From Lachnospiraceae bacterium (GTDB lineage Bacteria > Bacillota > Clostridia > Lachnospirales > Lachnospiraceae): a stretch of 64,000 nt of DNA. The translations under genes and the position numbers were made by a program. Position 1 is the first letter of the stretch. Each line of letters opens with the position of its first letter. This document shows, in pieces, positions 28,209-39,767 of the stretch. The stretch covers positions 1-64,000 of the forward strand of contig JAAWNY010000004.1 in assembly GCA_022799175.1 (NCBI GenBank). The letters run 5' to 3'. Under the pieces are notes generated by a model. That model did no database searches and was not told the DNA's origin. It worked only from the letters and a program-made list of their open reading frames with translations.

Positions 28209-30128
28209 ATGGCTAAGACACAATATAATGCGGACAGCATCACTGTCTTAGAAGGGCTGGAAGCAGTTCGAAAACGACCAGGTATGTACATAGGAGGGGT
28301 TGGCACCAAAGGGCTGAACCATCTGATTTATGAGATTGTGGACAATGCGGTGGATGAACATTTGGCCGGGTATTGCGACAAGATCCAAGTGATTTTGGAG
28401 GCGGATGGTTCTTGCACTGTGAAGGACAGTGGCCGTGGTATCCCGGTAGAGATGCATAAGAAAGGTATGTCTGCGGCAAGGATTGTATTTTCGACTTTAC
28501 ATGCCGGTGGAAAGTTTGATAATGAGGCTTATAAGACCAGCGGCGGATTGCACGGAGTGGGATCTTCCGTGGTCAATGCACTGTCAGCCCATATGGATAT
28601 TCGAATTTACCGGGGTGGTCAGATTCATCATGATGCATATGAAAAAGGGCTGCCGGTGGTGGAATTGAAAGACGGATTGCTGCCAGTGGTGGGGAAGACA
28701 AAGCAGACGGGAACAGAGATCAATTTTTTGCCGGATGGAGAGATCTTTGAGCGGACGCGATTTAAGGCAGACTGGCTGAAAAGTCGTCTACATGAGACAA
28801 CATATTTGAATCCGGGACTGACCATTTCCTATGAGAATCGACGTCAGGGAGAGGAGGAGACGGTACTTTTCCATGAACCGGAGGGATTGGTGGCCTATGT
28901 AAAGGAGATTAACAGTGGCAAGAATGTTATTCATGATCCCATCTATGTAAAAGATAGACAGGAGGGGATCGAGGTTGAACTGGCAATACAGTTTGTAGAT
29001 ACCTTTGAGGAGAATATTCTGGGCTTTTGTAATAATATTTTCACGCAGGAGGGTGGCACACATCTAGTTGGCTTTAAGACCCGCTTTACACAGATGATCA
29101 ATTCTTATGCTAGAGAGTTAGGAATTCTAAAGGAAAAAGACCCGAATTTCACGGGGACAGATACACGCAATGGAATGACGGCTATCGTTGCAGTCAAACA
29201 TCCCGATCCGATCTTTGAAGGGCAGACCAAGACTAAACTGGCGAGCGCGGATGCCACAAAAGCCGTATTTGCGGTCAGTGGAGATCGGTTGCAGCATTAT
29301 TTTGACCGCAATGTGGAGGTGCTTAAAGGAATTATCGCCTGTGCGGAGAAGTCGGCAAAGATTCGCAAGGCGGAGGAGAAAGCCCGCACTAATATGCTGA
29401 CCAAATCAAAGTTTTCCTTCGACAGCAACGGCAAGCTGGCAAACTGCGAGAGTCGGGATGCCGAAAAATGCGAGATCTTTATCGTGGAGGGAGATTCGGC
29501 TGGTGGTTCCGCCAAGACGGCCCGCAACCGGATGTATCAAGCGATTTTACCAATCCGGGGAAAGATTCTCAATGTCGAAAAAGCCTCTATGGATAAGGTG
29601 CTGGCGAATGCGGAGATCAAGACCATGATCAATGCTTTTGGTTGCGGTTTTTCAGAAGGATATGGCAATGATTTTGATCTGGCCAAGTTGCGTTACCACA
29701 AGATTATTCTGATGACGGATGCAGATGTGGACGGCAGCCATATTGATACATTGCTTTTGACTTTTCTATATCGGTTTATGCCGGATCTGATTTACAATGG
29801 GCATGTGTTTATTGCCATGCCGCCACTTTATAAAGTGATTCCCGGTCGGGGGCAGGAACAATATCTGTATGATGATAAGGAGTTGGAGCGGTATCGGAAG
29901 AGCCATAGCGGGGAATTTCGGTTACAGCGATATAAAGGTCTGGGTGAGATGGATCCAGAGCAGCTGTGGGAGACGACATTGGATCCGGAGCGACGGGTGT
30001 TAAAGCGTGTGGAGATCGAGGATGCACGGCTGGCCTCAGAGGTGACAGAAATGCTGATGGGCAGTGAGGTGCCGCCTCGGAGAAAGTTTATCCATGACCA
30101 TGCAGATGAGGCGGAGATCGATGCATAA
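28209..30128 (+). CDS. Type IIA DNA topoisomerase subunit B (ParE/GyrB family)
   Basis: MAKTQYNADSITVLEGLEAVRKRPGMYIGG; EIVDNAVDE; GLHGVGSSVVNALS; EGDSAGGSAKTARNR; TDADVDGSHI. Track ORF begins at 28104 but ATG 28209 is the family start. Confidence 0.93.
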   Translation: MAKTQYNADSITVLEGLEAVRKRPGMYIGGVGTKGLNHLIYEIVDNAVDEHLAGYCDKIQVILEADGSCTVKDSGRGIPVEMHKKGMSAARIVFSTLHAGGKFDNEAYKTSGGLHGVGSSVVNALSAHMDIRIYRGGQIHHDAYEKGLPVVELKDGLLPVVGKTKQTGTEINFLPDGEIFERTRFKADWLKSRLHETTYLNPGLTISYENRRQGEEETVLFHEPEGLVAYVKEINSGKNVIHDPIYVKDRQEGIEVELAIQFVDTFEENILGFCNNIFTQEGGTHLVGFKTRFTQMINSYARELGILKEKDPNFTGTDTRNGMTAIVAVKHPDPIFEGQTKTKLASADATKAVFAVSGDRLQHYFDRNVEVLKGIIACAEKSAKIRKAEEKARTNMLTKSKFSFDSNGKLANCESRDAEKCEIFIVEGDSAGGSAKTARNRMYQAILPIRGKILNVEKASMDKVLANAEIKTMINAFGCGFSEGYGNDFDLAKLRYHKIILMTDADVDGSHIDTLLLTFLYRFMPDLIYNGHVFIAMPPLYKVIPGRGQEQYLYDDKELERYRKSHSGEFRLQRYKGLGEMDPEQLWETTLDPERRVLKRVEIEDARLASEVTEMLMGSEVPPRRKFIHDHADEAEIDA

Positions 30129-30149
30129 AAGGACGAGGATGGAGAATCT

Positions 30150-32384
30150 ATGGCAGAGAAAATTTTGACAACGGAATTTTCAGAGGAGATGCAGCGGAGC
30201 TATCTGAATTATTCTATGAGCGTGATTACGGCACGGGCGATTCCCGATGCCAGGGACGGGTTAAAGCCAGTGCAAAGACGAGTGCTTTATGATATGAGTG
30301 AGTTGCGGTTAGGACACGATAAACCGCACCGTAAGTCGGCGCGTATCGTCGGCGATACAATGGGTAAATATCATCCTCATGGTGACAGCTCCATCTATGA
30401 GACGCTGGTGGTTTTGTCTCAGGATTTCAAAAAAGGGATGGCATTGGTGGATGGACATGGGAATTTTGGCTCCATTGAGGGTGACGGAGCGGCGGCCATG
30501 CGTTATACGGAGGCCAGACTGAGAAAATTTGCAGAGGAGGTCTATCTAAAAGATCTGGATAAGACTGTGAATTTTGTTTCCAATTATGATGAGTCAGAGA
30601 AGGAGCCGGAGGTATTGCCAGTGCGGGTTCCCAACCTGCTCATCAATGGTTCGGAAGGCATTGCCGTAGGTATGAGCACTAGTATCCCGCCACACAATCT
30701 TGGCGAAGTGATTGACTTAGTGCAGGCTTATATCGAACATCCTGAAATGACAACACAGGAGATGATGGAATATTTGCCGGGACCGGATTTCCCGACTGGC
30801 GGCATCATTGCCAACAAGAGCGGGCTGGCAGAGATCTATGAGACCGGTGTGGGGAAAATCAAGCTGCGTGGTAAGCTGGAGGTAGAGTTAGGGAGGCGAC
30901 GCACAGATAAGGACAAACTGATTATCCGTGAGATTCCCTATACGATGATTGGTGCTGGTATCAATAAATTCCTGATGGATGTGGCAGAGCTGGTGGAGAG
31001 CCGTAAGCTCACGGATGTGATAGACATTTCCAACCAGTCCAGCAAGGAAGGAATCCGTATTGTGCTGGAGCTCAAGCGTGATGCCGATGTGGAAAAGATC
31101 AAGAATATTCTTTATAAAAAGACAAAGTTGGAAGATACTTTTGGGGTCAACATGTTGGCGATCGCCAAAGGAAGACCGGAAACTTTGAGTCTGCAGGGGA
31201 TTCTGAAAAATTATCTGGATTTTCAATATGAAAATGTCACCAGAAAATATCAGGCGCTTTTAGATAAAGAACTGGAAAGAAAGGAGATCCGCGAGGGGCT
31301 GATCCAGGCATGCGATGTGATCGATCTGATCATTGCTATTTTACGGGGAGCGAAGAATCTAAAGGATGCCAAGGCGTGTCTGATGCAAGGAGACGTTTCC
31401 CGTATTCAATTTAAGCATCCGGGGTTTGAGGAAGATGCCAAACGGTTGGCGTTTACGGAGAAACAGGCGACGGCAATTCTGGAGATGCGGCTTTATAAGC
31501 TGATTGGTCTGGAGATTTTGGCATTGCAAAAAGAGTATAAGGAGTGCTTAAAGAAAATTGCCGAATATCAGAAAATCTTGAAAAACCGCGAAAATATGAA
31601 TCAGGTAATTAAAGAAGATCTGGAGAATATTAAAAAGGAGTTTGCCCAGCCTAGACGGACGCGGATAGAAGACGGGAAGGAAGCCATCTATGAGGAGAGC
31701 CCGATAGAAGTGCAGGAGGTGGTCTTTGTGATGGATAAATTCGGCTACTGTAAAATCCTTGACAAGACGACTTATGAACGAAATCGGGAGACGGTGGATG
31801 GGGAATATCGTCATATTCTTCCCTGTATGAATACGGATAAACTCTGTGTTTTTACGGATAAGGGCAGTCTGCATCAGGTGAAACTGATGGATATCCCTTC
31901 GGGCAAGCTGCGGGACAAGGGTACACCGCTTGATAATGTAAGTAAATTTGATGGCAGCAAAGAAAACATCGTCTGGATGAGCAGTTGGGAGGCCATGGCC
32001 GGGCAGAAGCTTTTATTTGCCACAAAAATGGCACTTATCAAGGTAGTTCCGGCAATCGAATTTGTAACGAACAATCGGACTGTGGCGGCCACGAAGCTGC
32101 AGGAGGATGATGAGCTGGTGAGTGTACGTCCAGTAGGGACAGAATCGGAAGTGGTTTTGCAGACGAGCAATGATGTGTTTTTACGTTTTGCAATGGATGA
32201 AATTCCAGAGATGAAAAAGAATTCCCGTGGAGTGCGAGGAATACGGTTAGCAGTGGAGGAACGGCTGGAACAAGTATATTTTGTAGAAATGGAACCTGTG
32301 ATTACTTATAAGAAGAAAGAAGTACATCTGAATCGAATGAAGATAGGAAAAAGGGACGGGAAAGGGAACAAATTGCGGATATAA
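30150..32384 (+). CDS. Type IIA DNA topoisomerase subunit A (ParC/GyrA family)
   Basis: [55 protein letters not shown]. Confidence 0.94.
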   Translation: MAEKILTTEFSEEMQRSYLNYSMSVITARAIPDARDGLKPVQRRVLYDMSELRLGHDKPHRKSARIVGDTMGKYHPHGDSSIYETLVVLSQDFKKGMALVDGHGNFGSIEGDGAAAMRYTEARLRKFAEEVYLKDLDKTVNFVSNYDESEKEPEVLPVRVPNLLINGSEGIAVGMSTSIPPHNLGEVIDLVQAYIEHPEMTTQEMMEYLPGPDFPTGGIIANKSGLAEIYETGVGKIKLRGKLEVELGRRRTDKDKLIIREIPYTMIGAGINKFLMDVAELVESRKLTDVIDISNQSSKEGIRIVLELKRDADVEKIKNILYKKTKLEDTFGVNMLAIAKGRPETLSLQGILKNYLDFQYENVTRKYQALLDKELERKEIREGLIQACDVIDLIIAILRGAKNLKDAKACLMQGDVSRIQFKHPGFEEDAKRLAFTEKQATAILEMRLYKLIGLEILALQKEYKECLKKIAEYQKILKNRENMNQVIKEDLENIKKEFAQPRRTRIEDGKEAIYEESPIEVQEVVFVMDKFGYCKILDKTTYERNRETVDGEYRHILPCMNTDKLCVFTDKGSLHQVKLMDIPSGKLRDKGTPLDNVSKFDGSKENIVWMSSWEAMAGQKLLFATKMALIKVVPAIEFVTNNRTVAATKLQEDDELVSVRPVGTESEVVLQTSNDVFLRFAMDEIPEMKKNSRGVRGIRLAVEERLEQVYFVEMEPVITYKKKEVHLNRMKIGKRDGKGNKLRI

Positions 32385-32707
32385 AATTGCATAAAACAGC
32401 CATCCTTAATGTTTGTCATAAACCTGCTGCACACAACTTTTTAGAACGGTATCCTGCAGATTCTTGATGTGGCAGCGAAAACGTAGGGCGCTTTCAAGAT
32501 TATGGACCAAAAAGTATGAGTGAGATAGACGAAAAAACGAAAGATGTACGCTCTACAAATACAAATGTATTTTTCTGACGAATAAGTATTGATTTTTTTC
32601 CCAATATGAGATAGGATAATCAAAGCTTAAAAAGCAAAAAAAGTTATTCTCTCTGTCGCTGCTTTGCCAGCCAAGTGAGAGCAATCAAAAATGAGGAGAT
32701 AATCATT

Positions 32708-33793
32708 ATGGAAAAGAAGCTGAGAGTCGGAGTGTTAGGCGCTACTGGAATGGTAGGTCAAAGATTTATCACCCTTTTGGCGAATCACCCTTGGTATGAG
32801 GTAGTAGCAGTGGCGGCAAGCCCGCGTTCTGCCGGGAAGACTTATGAAGAAGCCGTGGGCAGTCGCTGGAAGATGGACAGCCCGATGCCGGAAGCCGTAA
32901 AAGGGCTGGTGGTAATGAATGTCAATGAGGTGGAGAATGTTTCTGCCAAGGTAGATATGGTATTCAGCGCTGTGGATATGAGTAAGGATGAAATCCGGGC
33001 AATTGAGGAGGCATATGCAAAGGCGGAAGTTCCGGTGGTTTCCAACAACAGCGCTCATCGCTGGACGCCAGATGTGCCGATGGTAGTGCCGGAGATCAAT
33101 CCTGAGCACTTTCAAGTGATCGAATTTCAGAAAAAGCGGTTGGGTACCAAGAACGGTTTCATTGCCGTGAAGCCGAATTGTTCTATCCAAAGTTACGCGC
33201 CTGTTTTGACAGCTTGGAAAGAGTTTGCACCATATGAGGTAGTAGCTACCACTTATCAGGCGATCTCCGGGGCAGGAAAAACGTTTCAGGATTGGCCGGA
33301 GATGGTTGGGAATATTATTCCTTTTATCGGCGGTGAAGAGGAGAAGAGCGAGCAAGAGCCGCTTCGTTTATGGGGGAAGATAGAAGACGGGGTGATTGTC
33401 AAGGCGGTAGAGCCGGTAATTACCTGCCAGTGTATTCGAGTGCCGGTGCTTAACGGACATACGGCTGCTGTATTTGTAAAATTCCGCAAGCACCCAACAA
33501 AAGAAGAACTTATTGAAAAAATGGTGAATTTTAGCGGACTTCCGCAGAAGCTGGCGCTTCCTAGTGCACCGAAGCAGTTCATCCAATATTTAGAGGAAGA
33601 TAACCGACCGCAGATCGCTCAAGATGTCGATTTTGAGAATGGGATGGGAATTTCCGTAGGACGGCTGCGGGAAGATACCGTATATGATTATAAATTTGTT
33701 GGGCTGTCCCACAATACGTTGCGGGGAGCTGCCGGTGGCGCTGTGCTCTGTGCAGAGCTTTTGACGGCGCAAGGATATATTAAGGCCAAATAA
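32708..33793 (+). CDS. asd: Aspartate-semialdehyde dehydrogenase
   Basis: LRVGVLGATGMVGQRFITLLANHPWYEVVAVAAS; KPNCSIQSYAPVLTAW; RVPVLNGHTAAVFV. Confidence 0.93.
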   Translation: MEKKLRVGVLGATGMVGQRFITLLANHPWYEVVAVAASPRSAGKTYEEAVGSRWKMDSPMPEAVKGLVVMNVNEVENVSAKVDMVFSAVDMSKDEIRAIEEAYAKAEVPVVSNNSAHRWTPDVPMVVPEINPEHFQVIEFQKKRLGTKNGFIAVKPNCSIQSYAPVLTAWKEFAPYEVVATTYQAISGAGKTFQDWPEMVGNIIPFIGGEEEKSEQEPLRLWGKIEDGVIVKAVEPVITCQCIRVPVLNGHTAAVFVKFRKHPTKEELIEKMVNFSGLPQKLALPSAPKQFIQYLEEDNRPQIAQDVDFENGMGISVGRLREDTVYDYKFVGLSHNTLRGAAGGAVLCAELLTAQGYIKAK

Positions 33794-33846
33794 CTTGGTT
33801 TTATTTTTCCCTTTTCAGAAAAGTGTTTTTATGAAAGGACAAAAAG

Positions 33847-33893
33847 GAAGCGCCTTCGGATGATTGATTCATCTGTTGGCGCTTCTTTTTTTA
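33847..33893 (+). terminator. Intrinsic terminator after asd
   Basis: GAAGCGCC...GGCGCTTC followed by T-rich run. Confidence 0.85.
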
Positions 33894-33984
33894 TTTTACT
33901 GCATCATAAGGTAGACATATACGAATGCCTTCTATTGTTCCTTCATATAGCGGTGGGTTTTGAAAGGTTAGCGGTTTCACACCC

Positions 33985-34737
33985 TCACTCTGCGTTTTTC
34001 GCATGTAAACGGTTTAGTTCAAAATATAACGGCACCAATACCGCATTTATAATCAGGGCGTAAAACAAAGAAAGCAGCGCCACCGATATATCCCCCCATA
34101 ACATAGGAGAAGCAAATTCGGAATCGAGCATATGCTTACGCATAAGATTCACCATGCTAATTGTAAAACCAATGCTTCCCCAAATCAAACTGGATCGGCA
34201 TACCAGCTTAAGCGCGTTCGCGCTGTCTTTTATCATTTCTGCCGTACAATTGTCTCTCTTAATGATATAGACAAATGCTTTTAAGAAGCCCCGCCAATAT
34301 CCTGTACACAGCAGCACTAGAAGGCAGGGAATCAGGATAAATTCCATACTGATGGAATCTACAAAATACCAAGTTCTGCTGCCGATACCATATTTGACTA
34401 TAAAGAGCACCCCTAAAATTGGGATTACAAGTTTTATAAGGAAATTTGCGCTTTTTTGGGCGTTATTTGCTTTTTGCTGCAATTCCACAAGATTTTCTTC
34501 TGCTCTTTTTTGATAATTTTCCATAGCAATCCTTTCTCCACTGAGCAGTTCATTTACACTGATACCAAGTATTTTACATAAGTCCAGCATAATGGCGGCA
34601 TCCGGAATGCTTTTTCCGGTTTCCCATTTTGATACTGCCCGGTTGGTAATGTTTAACTTTTCCGCTAATTGTGCCTGGGTAAGTCCCTTCTCTTTTCGAC
34701 AGGTTGCAATGAATTTTCCTATCGTTTCTTGGTTCAT
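33985..34737 (-). CDS. XRE-family transcriptional regulator with C-terminal membrane segments
   Basis: IATCRKEKGLTQAQLAEKLNITNRAVSKWETGKSIPDAAIMLDLCKILGISVNELLSG; hydrophobic C-terminal half. Confidence 0.9.
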   Translation of the reverse strand: MNQETIGKFIATCRKEKGLTQAQLAEKLNITNRAVSKWETGKSIPDAAIMLDLCKILGISVNELLSGERIAMENYQKRAEENLVELQQKANNAQKSANFLIKLVIPILGVLFIVKYGIGSRTWYFVDSISMEFILIPCLLVLLCTGYWRGFLKAFVYIIKRDNCTAEMIKDSANALKLVCRSSLIWGSIGFTISMVNLMRKHMLDSEFASPMLWGDISVALLSLFYALIINAVLVPLYFELNRLHAKNAE

Positions 34738-34812
34738 GTTTCCATCCTCCTTGCCATCAGTATAACAGAGAAAAATTGTTCTAGAACTAACCGTTGGTTG
34801 ATTTTGGTAGAT

Positions 34813-36180
34813 TCAACCAGCAGTTGACTGTTTCCTTGTAACGAATGCTTTTTCTTGCCAATGTCCGGTCCGATAGCGGAATAAGGAGATTAGATAATTG
34901 ACACACCATCCAAGAGGAACGGCATACCAGATCATCTGGATTCCCCAGATAGGGGAACAGATTCTAGCTACCGACACCCGAAGTCCCAAGTTGATTAGGT
35001 TGGCCACCATATAGACCATCACATCACCGGATCCCCGCAATACTCCGTCTGTGGTGGCCTTAAAGCCAATTAAGCAAAAGAACCAACCGATAAAACGCAG
35101 ATAAGCGGCGCCGGTGGTATAGGCAACGACAGAAGCATTTGTGTCCATAAAAGCAGAGAGAATCGGGCGATAGAAAAACTGGCAAATCAAAAGTAGAAAA
35201 ATAGCAAAACCGGCAATGATGCCATAAGAGCTGCGATAGCCTTGTTGTACCCGTTCTGGTTGATTGGCGCCTAAGTTCTGGGCAGTAAATGTGGACATGG
35301 CATTCCCTGTGCCAATCATAGGTACAATGGCAATCGATTCCAAACGCATTCCGGCAGTATAGCCGGCTAGGGCAGAGGAACCAAATTGATTGACGGAAGA
35401 CTGCGTCAATAACATGCCGATACTGACGATGGATTGCTGGACAATCGAGGGGATAGCAATGGTTGTGCCATGCAATAGGATGGAAAAATCAAACAGCCGT
35501 GGACATTTTTGTGTAGGATATCCATGCAGCAAAAATATGAGGAGGAGGAAAGAGAGCATGGCAGAGACGCCCTGGGCAATTACGGTGGCGATGGCCACTC
35601 CTTCTACTCCCCTATCAAAATGGATCACCAGCAGAAGATCCAGAAAAATATTCAATATCGAAGAGAATATCAACAGCGCCAGAGGAATACCGGATTTTCC
35701 CAGAGCATTAAAGTTGGCAGCCAGTATATTGTACATAAACATAAAAGGCAGTCCTAGAAAATAAAGTTGCAGATACCTTACTGCATCCTCATAAATGTTA
35801 GTCGGCGTACCCAGTGCAGAAAGAATCTGTGGATTACAATACAAACCAAATACAGCCAGCAGTGTGCTGAGTACAGAAAAAGTTATCAGGAATGTATAGA
35901 TGGAAGTCTTCATTTCCAGATGCTTTTCTGCACCCAAATATTGGCTTGTCAACACCGAAGCGCCGATTCCGCCGCCAATGGCAATCATGATGAAGACATT
36001 GGTAAAAGAATAAGAAGCTCCCACCGCTGCCAGAGCGTCTTCTCCCACATACCGTCCTACAATCATCGAATCCACCATATTATAAAATTGCTGAAACAAA
36101 TTGCCCAATATCATAGGCATGGCAAAAAAGAATAAAGAGCGTCCAGGAATGCCGGTTAGTAGTTTCTGTTTTTTATTCAT
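34813..36180 (-). CDS. MATE family multidrug/Na+ efflux transporter
   Basis: FFFAMPMILGNLFQQFYNMVDSMIVGRYVGEDALAAVGAS; track ORF starts at 36225, likely start Met at 36180. Confidence 0.93.
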   Translation of the reverse strand: MNKKQKLLTGIPGRSLFFFAMPMILGNLFQQFYNMVDSMIVGRYVGEDALAAVGASYSFTNVFIMIAIGGGIGASVLTSQYLGAEKHLEMKTSIYTFLITFSVLSTLLAVFGLYCNPQILSALGTPTNIYEDAVRYLQLYFLGLPFMFMYNILAANFNALGKSGIPLALLIFSSILNIFLDLLLVIHFDRGVEGVAIATVIAQGVSAMLSFLLLIFLLHGYPTQKCPRLFDFSILLHGTTIAIPSIVQQSIVSIGMLLTQSSVNQFGSSALAGYTAGMRLESIAIVPMIGTGNAMSTFTAQNLGANQPERVQQGYRSSYGIIAGFAIFLLLICQFFYRPILSAFMDTNASVVAYTTGAAYLRFIGWFFCLIGFKATTDGVLRGSGDVMVYMVANLINLGLRVSVARICSPIWGIQMIWYAVPLGWCVNYLISLFRYRTGHWQEKAFVTRKQSTAG

Positions 36181-36315
36181 AAAACGGGTTCCTTTCTGAC
36201 TAAATTTATCCTGGCGGTTTCCCAAAGCTGCAGGGAAGATTCAGATAAAATTTTCGTTAAAAAGTATATCATCTTATTTTTCGGATAGCAACGAAAAAAC
36301 ATATTTCTCTACAAA

Positions 36316-36360
36316 GAAAAAAGCCTCCTGACGAAGATTCCTTCGCCAGGAGACTCTTTT
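36316..36360 (-). terminator. Intrinsic terminator downstream of the SASP gene
   Basis: AGCCTCCTGACGAAG / CTTCGCCAGGAGACT with A-run on plus (T-run on minus). Confidence 0.8.
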
Positions 36361-36388
36361 TATTTTTGTTCACTCAGCAGGTCAGGCT

Positions 36389-36595
36389 TTATTTGCCGGC
36401 CATCTGCTTCTCCTGAGCTTCGATCATCTTTTTCACCATATAGCCGCCTACGGATCCGTTCTGAGCAGAGGTCAGATTGCCGTTATAGCCGTTGGATAAC
36501 GGTACACCAAGCTCCTGTGCAACCTCCATTTTAAAACGATCCAGTGCTTCCTTTGCTTCCGGTACTTCAGCTCTGTTAGAAGATCTGTTTGCCAT
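36389..36595 (-). CDS. Alpha/beta-type small acid-soluble spore protein
   Basis: EALDRFKMEVAQELGVPLSNGYNGNLTSAQNGSVGGYMVKKMIEAQEKQM. Confidence 0.95.
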   Translation of the reverse strand: MANRSSNRAEVPEAKEALDRFKMEVAQELGVPLSNGYNGNLTSAQNGSVGGYMVKKMIEAQEKQMAGK

Positions 36596-36821
36596 AATAT
36601 AGGCCCTCCTTTTCTTCTTTGCCTGCCCTGAGGCAGGCTTTATGGAAAAGGACTGCCTCACGACATGTTTGTTTTTTGTTACGCTCTTATTATGTGTCCT
36701 TAAAAAGATAATACACTAGAAGCTTCTGTGTAATCTGTCAGAAATTAGAAAAGAAAAGGCATAGCTGGAAATATGAAACGGATAGCAAAGTCAATGGATA
36801 GTAGAAATCGATCGGGATCTC

Positions 36822-37880
36822 TTAGTTTTGAATCATAAATTTATAGATAGTTGTTGTGTGATATTCTTCTTTGGCTTTCAAAAAAGGAGAAGGAAATTGC
36901 GGTTTGTTGACAGCATCGGGATAGTGCTGAGTCTCAAAACAGTATCCTTGTCTTGCCTGATATTCCACACCATCTTTTCCGACACCATCCAGCATATTAC
37001 CGGTATAGAATTGCACGCCGGGCAGATCCGTATAGACTTCCATCACGCGACCACTTTTTTCATCGATAGCTTTTAATGAAAGAGCCAACTCTCCTTCTGG
37101 ATGTTTTAGCACCCAGTTATGATCGTAACCTTTGCCGAAAATCAAGGGTTCGTAATTGGCATCAATATCTTGTCCAATAGCTTTTAGCTGTGTAAAATCC
37201 ATGGGGGTTCCTTTTACAGCCACCAATTCTCCGGTAGGAATAGAGTCTTTGTCGGTAATAGTAAAATAATCGGCATCAATCCATACCTTCTGCTGCAAAA
37301 CATTTCCAGAATCATGACCGGCCAAGTTAAAATAGGCATGGTTTGTAAAATTGGCCACCGTGTCGGCATCGGCTTTCATAGAATAGTCCAGACGAAGACA
37401 GTTATCTTTTGTCAACGTATAGTTGACTGCGATTTCGGCATTACCCGGATAGCCTTGATCGCCGTCAGGACTAAACAGAGAAAAAGTCAGTCTAGTTCCC
37501 TCCTCGGTTTCTTCGACTTTGGCATCCCATAAACGATTTCGATAGTAATCTGGTCCGCTGTGCAGATTGTTCCGATCTGCAGAGTTGATACCCAGTGCAT
37601 AAGTAACCCCATTCAGCGTAAAAGTAGCATTGCCAATCCGATTGGCATTGCGTCCAACAATCTCTCCGAGATGACCAGATAAGGTAAGACATCCATCTAC
37701 AGTATCACGTCCCAGCAGAACATCCCCCAGGTTTCCCACTTTATCCGGTACGATCATGGATAACCAAATACCACCTAAATTGGTAAAGACAGCCGTCAAA
37801 CCATTATCATTCGTCAACGTATACTTGTCTGCCTGGGCACCATTCTCTAATGTGCCAAACACCTCTTTTTTCCATCCCAT
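36822..37880 (-). CDS. galM: Aldose 1-epimerase (galactose mutarotase)
   Basis: LGGIWLSMIVPDK, GRNANRIGNATFTLNG, FTNHAYFNLAGHDSG, GVQFYTGNML, FETQHYPDAVN. Confidence 0.95.
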   Translation of the reverse strand: MGWKKEVFGTLENGAQADKYTLTNDNGLTAVFTNLGGIWLSMIVPDKVGNLGDVLLGRDTVDGCLTLSGHLGEIVGRNANRIGNATFTLNGVTYALGINSADRNNLHSGPDYYRNRLWDAKVEETEEGTRLTFSLFSPDGDQGYPGNAEIAVNYTLTKDNCLRLDYSMKADADTVANFTNHAYFNLAGHDSGNVLQQKVWIDADYFTITDKDSIPTGELVAVKGTPMDFTQLKAIGQDIDANYEPLIFGKGYDHNWVLKHPEGELALSLKAIDEKSGRVMEVYTDLPGVQFYTGNMLDGVGKDGVEYQARQGYCFETQHYPDAVNKPQFPSPFLKAKEEYHTTTIYKFMIQN

Positions 37881-38074
37881 AAGCTGAAATCCTCCTTGGT
37901 TGTTGAATGAATAAAACTTTAAGTGCCTTCATTATACCGCAAGATTTATGATTCGTAAAGGTTGAGCAAAGGGAAAGCGATAAACAAAAAATTCCTTTGT
38001 TTCATAAATAAATGCTTGTGTATCGGAAAGTTTGATACTATAATGGTACGTGATACCAGAAAAGGAGAATTACT

Positions 38075-38638
38075 ATGCGAGTAATAGCCGGAAGTGCAAG
38101 ACGGATTTCGCTGAAGACACCAAAAGGGTTGGATACAAGACCAACAACGGATCGGCTCAAGGAAACCCTTTTTAATATATTGCAATATGATCTGGCAGAT
38201 TGTTGTTTTTTGGATTTATTTGCCGGTAGTGGCGGAATTGGGATCGAGGCATTAAGTCGGGGAGCCGCACAATGCATTTTGGTAGATCAAAACCGAGAGG
38301 CGGTAGCATGTATCCGGGAAAATCTGCAAGTGACACATTTGACGGAACAGGCAACCGTGATGTGTTGTGATGCATTGACGGCACTGAGCCGGTTGGAGGG
38401 AAAGTATTGTTTTGATTATATTTTTATGGATCCTCCGTATGGGATGTTGCTAGAGCAGCATGCTTTGGCATATCTGGCAGATTCCAACTTGATTCGAAGG
38501 GAAAGCACCCGGATTATCATAGAGGCGCGGCTAGACGAAGATTTTGCTTATCTGGAATCCATGGGATATAAAATAGAAAAGAAAAAGCTTTATAAAACAA
38601 ATCAACACATTTTTGTGTATCGGGAGAACGAAAAATGA
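38075..38638 (+). CDS. rsmD: 16S rRNA (guanine966-N2)-methyltransferase
   Basis: [61 protein letters not shown]. Confidence 0.95.
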   Translation: MRVIAGSARRISLKTPKGLDTRPTTDRLKETLFNILQYDLADCCFLDLFAGSGGIGIEALSRGAAQCILVDQNREAVACIRENLQVTHLTEQATVMCCDALTALSRLEGKYCFDYIFMDPPYGMLLEQHALAYLADSNLIRRESTRIIIEARLDEDFAYLESMGYKIEKKKLYKTNQHIFVYRENEK

Positions 38639-39120
38639 CAGTAGCGGTTTATCCGGGAAGTTTTGATCCGGTTACCTTAGGACATATGGATATTATTGAA
38701 CGCACGGCTTGTATGATGGATCGTGTGGTGGTTGGCGTTTTACAGAACAGTTCGAAAACGCCGTTGTTTTCTGTGGAAGAACGTGTTAAGATGTTAAATA
38801 GAATTACTTCTCATCTGAATAATGTTGAGATCCGGGCATTTGATGGTTTGTTGGTAGATTTTGTTCATGAGTGCCAGGCAAATGTGATTGTTCGTGGACT
38901 TCGGGCAATTACCGATTTTGAGTATGAATTGCAAATGGCGCATACCAACCGGGTAATGGCTCCGGATATTGATACTATTTTTTTGACGACAAACCTGAAT
39001 TATTCTTATGTCAGTTCTACAATAGTCAAGGAGATTGCATCTTTTGATGGGAATCTCGAGGCATTTTTGCACCCAGATATCGCAGAAATGATAAAACAAA
39101 AGGCGAAAAGTCGAAAATAA
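38635..39120 (+). CDS. coaD: Phosphopantetheine adenylyltransferase
   Basis: [56 protein letters not shown]. Confidence 0.97.
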   Translation: MTVAVYPGSFDPVTLGHMDIIERTACMMDRVVVGVLQNSSKTPLFSVEERVKMLNRITSHLNNVEIRAFDGLLVDFVHECQANVIVRGLRAITDFEYELQMAHTNRVMAPDIDTIFLTTNLNYSYVSSTIVKEIASFDGNLEAFLHPDIAEMIKQKAKSRK

Positions 39121-39194
39121 CATGAATTTGTCAAAAATATCGAAGCACAATCTTAAAATCGGGGAAGATATGTCAGAAGTAAGGAGAGGGAAGA

Positions 39195-39767
39195 ATGAGT
39201 AGAATCGAACAATTGATCGGCGAGATCGAAGAATATATTGACAGCTGCAAATTTTCACCATTGTCCAATACCAAGATACAAGTCAATAAAGAAGAGCTGG
39301 AAGAGCTATTGGTGGAGCTGCGATTGCGGATTCCTGATGAGATTAAGAAATATCAAAAGATTATCAGTAATCAGGACGCAATCCTTTCTGAGGCAAGAGT
39401 ACAGGCGGATACGATTCTGGCTCAAGCAACAGAACAAACAAACGAACTGGTGAATGAACATGAGATTATGCAGCAGGCATATACGCGGGCCAATGAGATT
39501 GTAGAGGAAGCCCAGGCCCAGGCCCAGGCGATTATTGACAGTGCAATGGCAGATGCCGACAGCATCCGTCAGGGATCCATTAATTATACCGATGATATGT
39601 TAAAAAGTCTTCAGATGATTATATCACATTCAATGGAAGGCGCCCAGGGACGTTTTACAGAATACATTTCCTCTATGCAATCAACCTATGATATCATTAC
39701 TGCCAACCGTAATGAACTGTCTCCTAATGTGTTTAACGGACAGGGAGCGACAGAAGACATGCAGTGA
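39195..39767 (+). CDS. Coiled-coil protein of unknown function (DivIVA/ATPase-stalk-like)
   Basis: Long heptad-rich region with an AQAQAQA hexamer repeat; no clear enzyme motif. Confidence 0.75.
   Translation: MSRIEQLIGEIEEYIDSCKFSPLSNTKIQVNKEELEELLVELRLRIPDEIKKYQKIISNQDAILSEARVQADTILAQATEQTNELVNEHEIMQQAYTRANEIVEEAQAQAQAIIDSAMADADSIRQGSINYTDDMLKSLQMIISHSMEGAQGRFTEYISSMQSTYDIITANRNELSPNVFNGQGATEDMQ

Noticed and set aside
32390-32700. Possible lysine riboswitch or gene remnant upstream of asd
   Set aside because: Long intergenic region, but no lysine riboswitch conserved core or convincing reading frame was recognised.
39505-39535. CCCAGG hexamer tandem repeat
   Set aside because: Only three units inside a coiled-coil gene (AQAQAQA); consistent with in-frame slippage and not a separate element.
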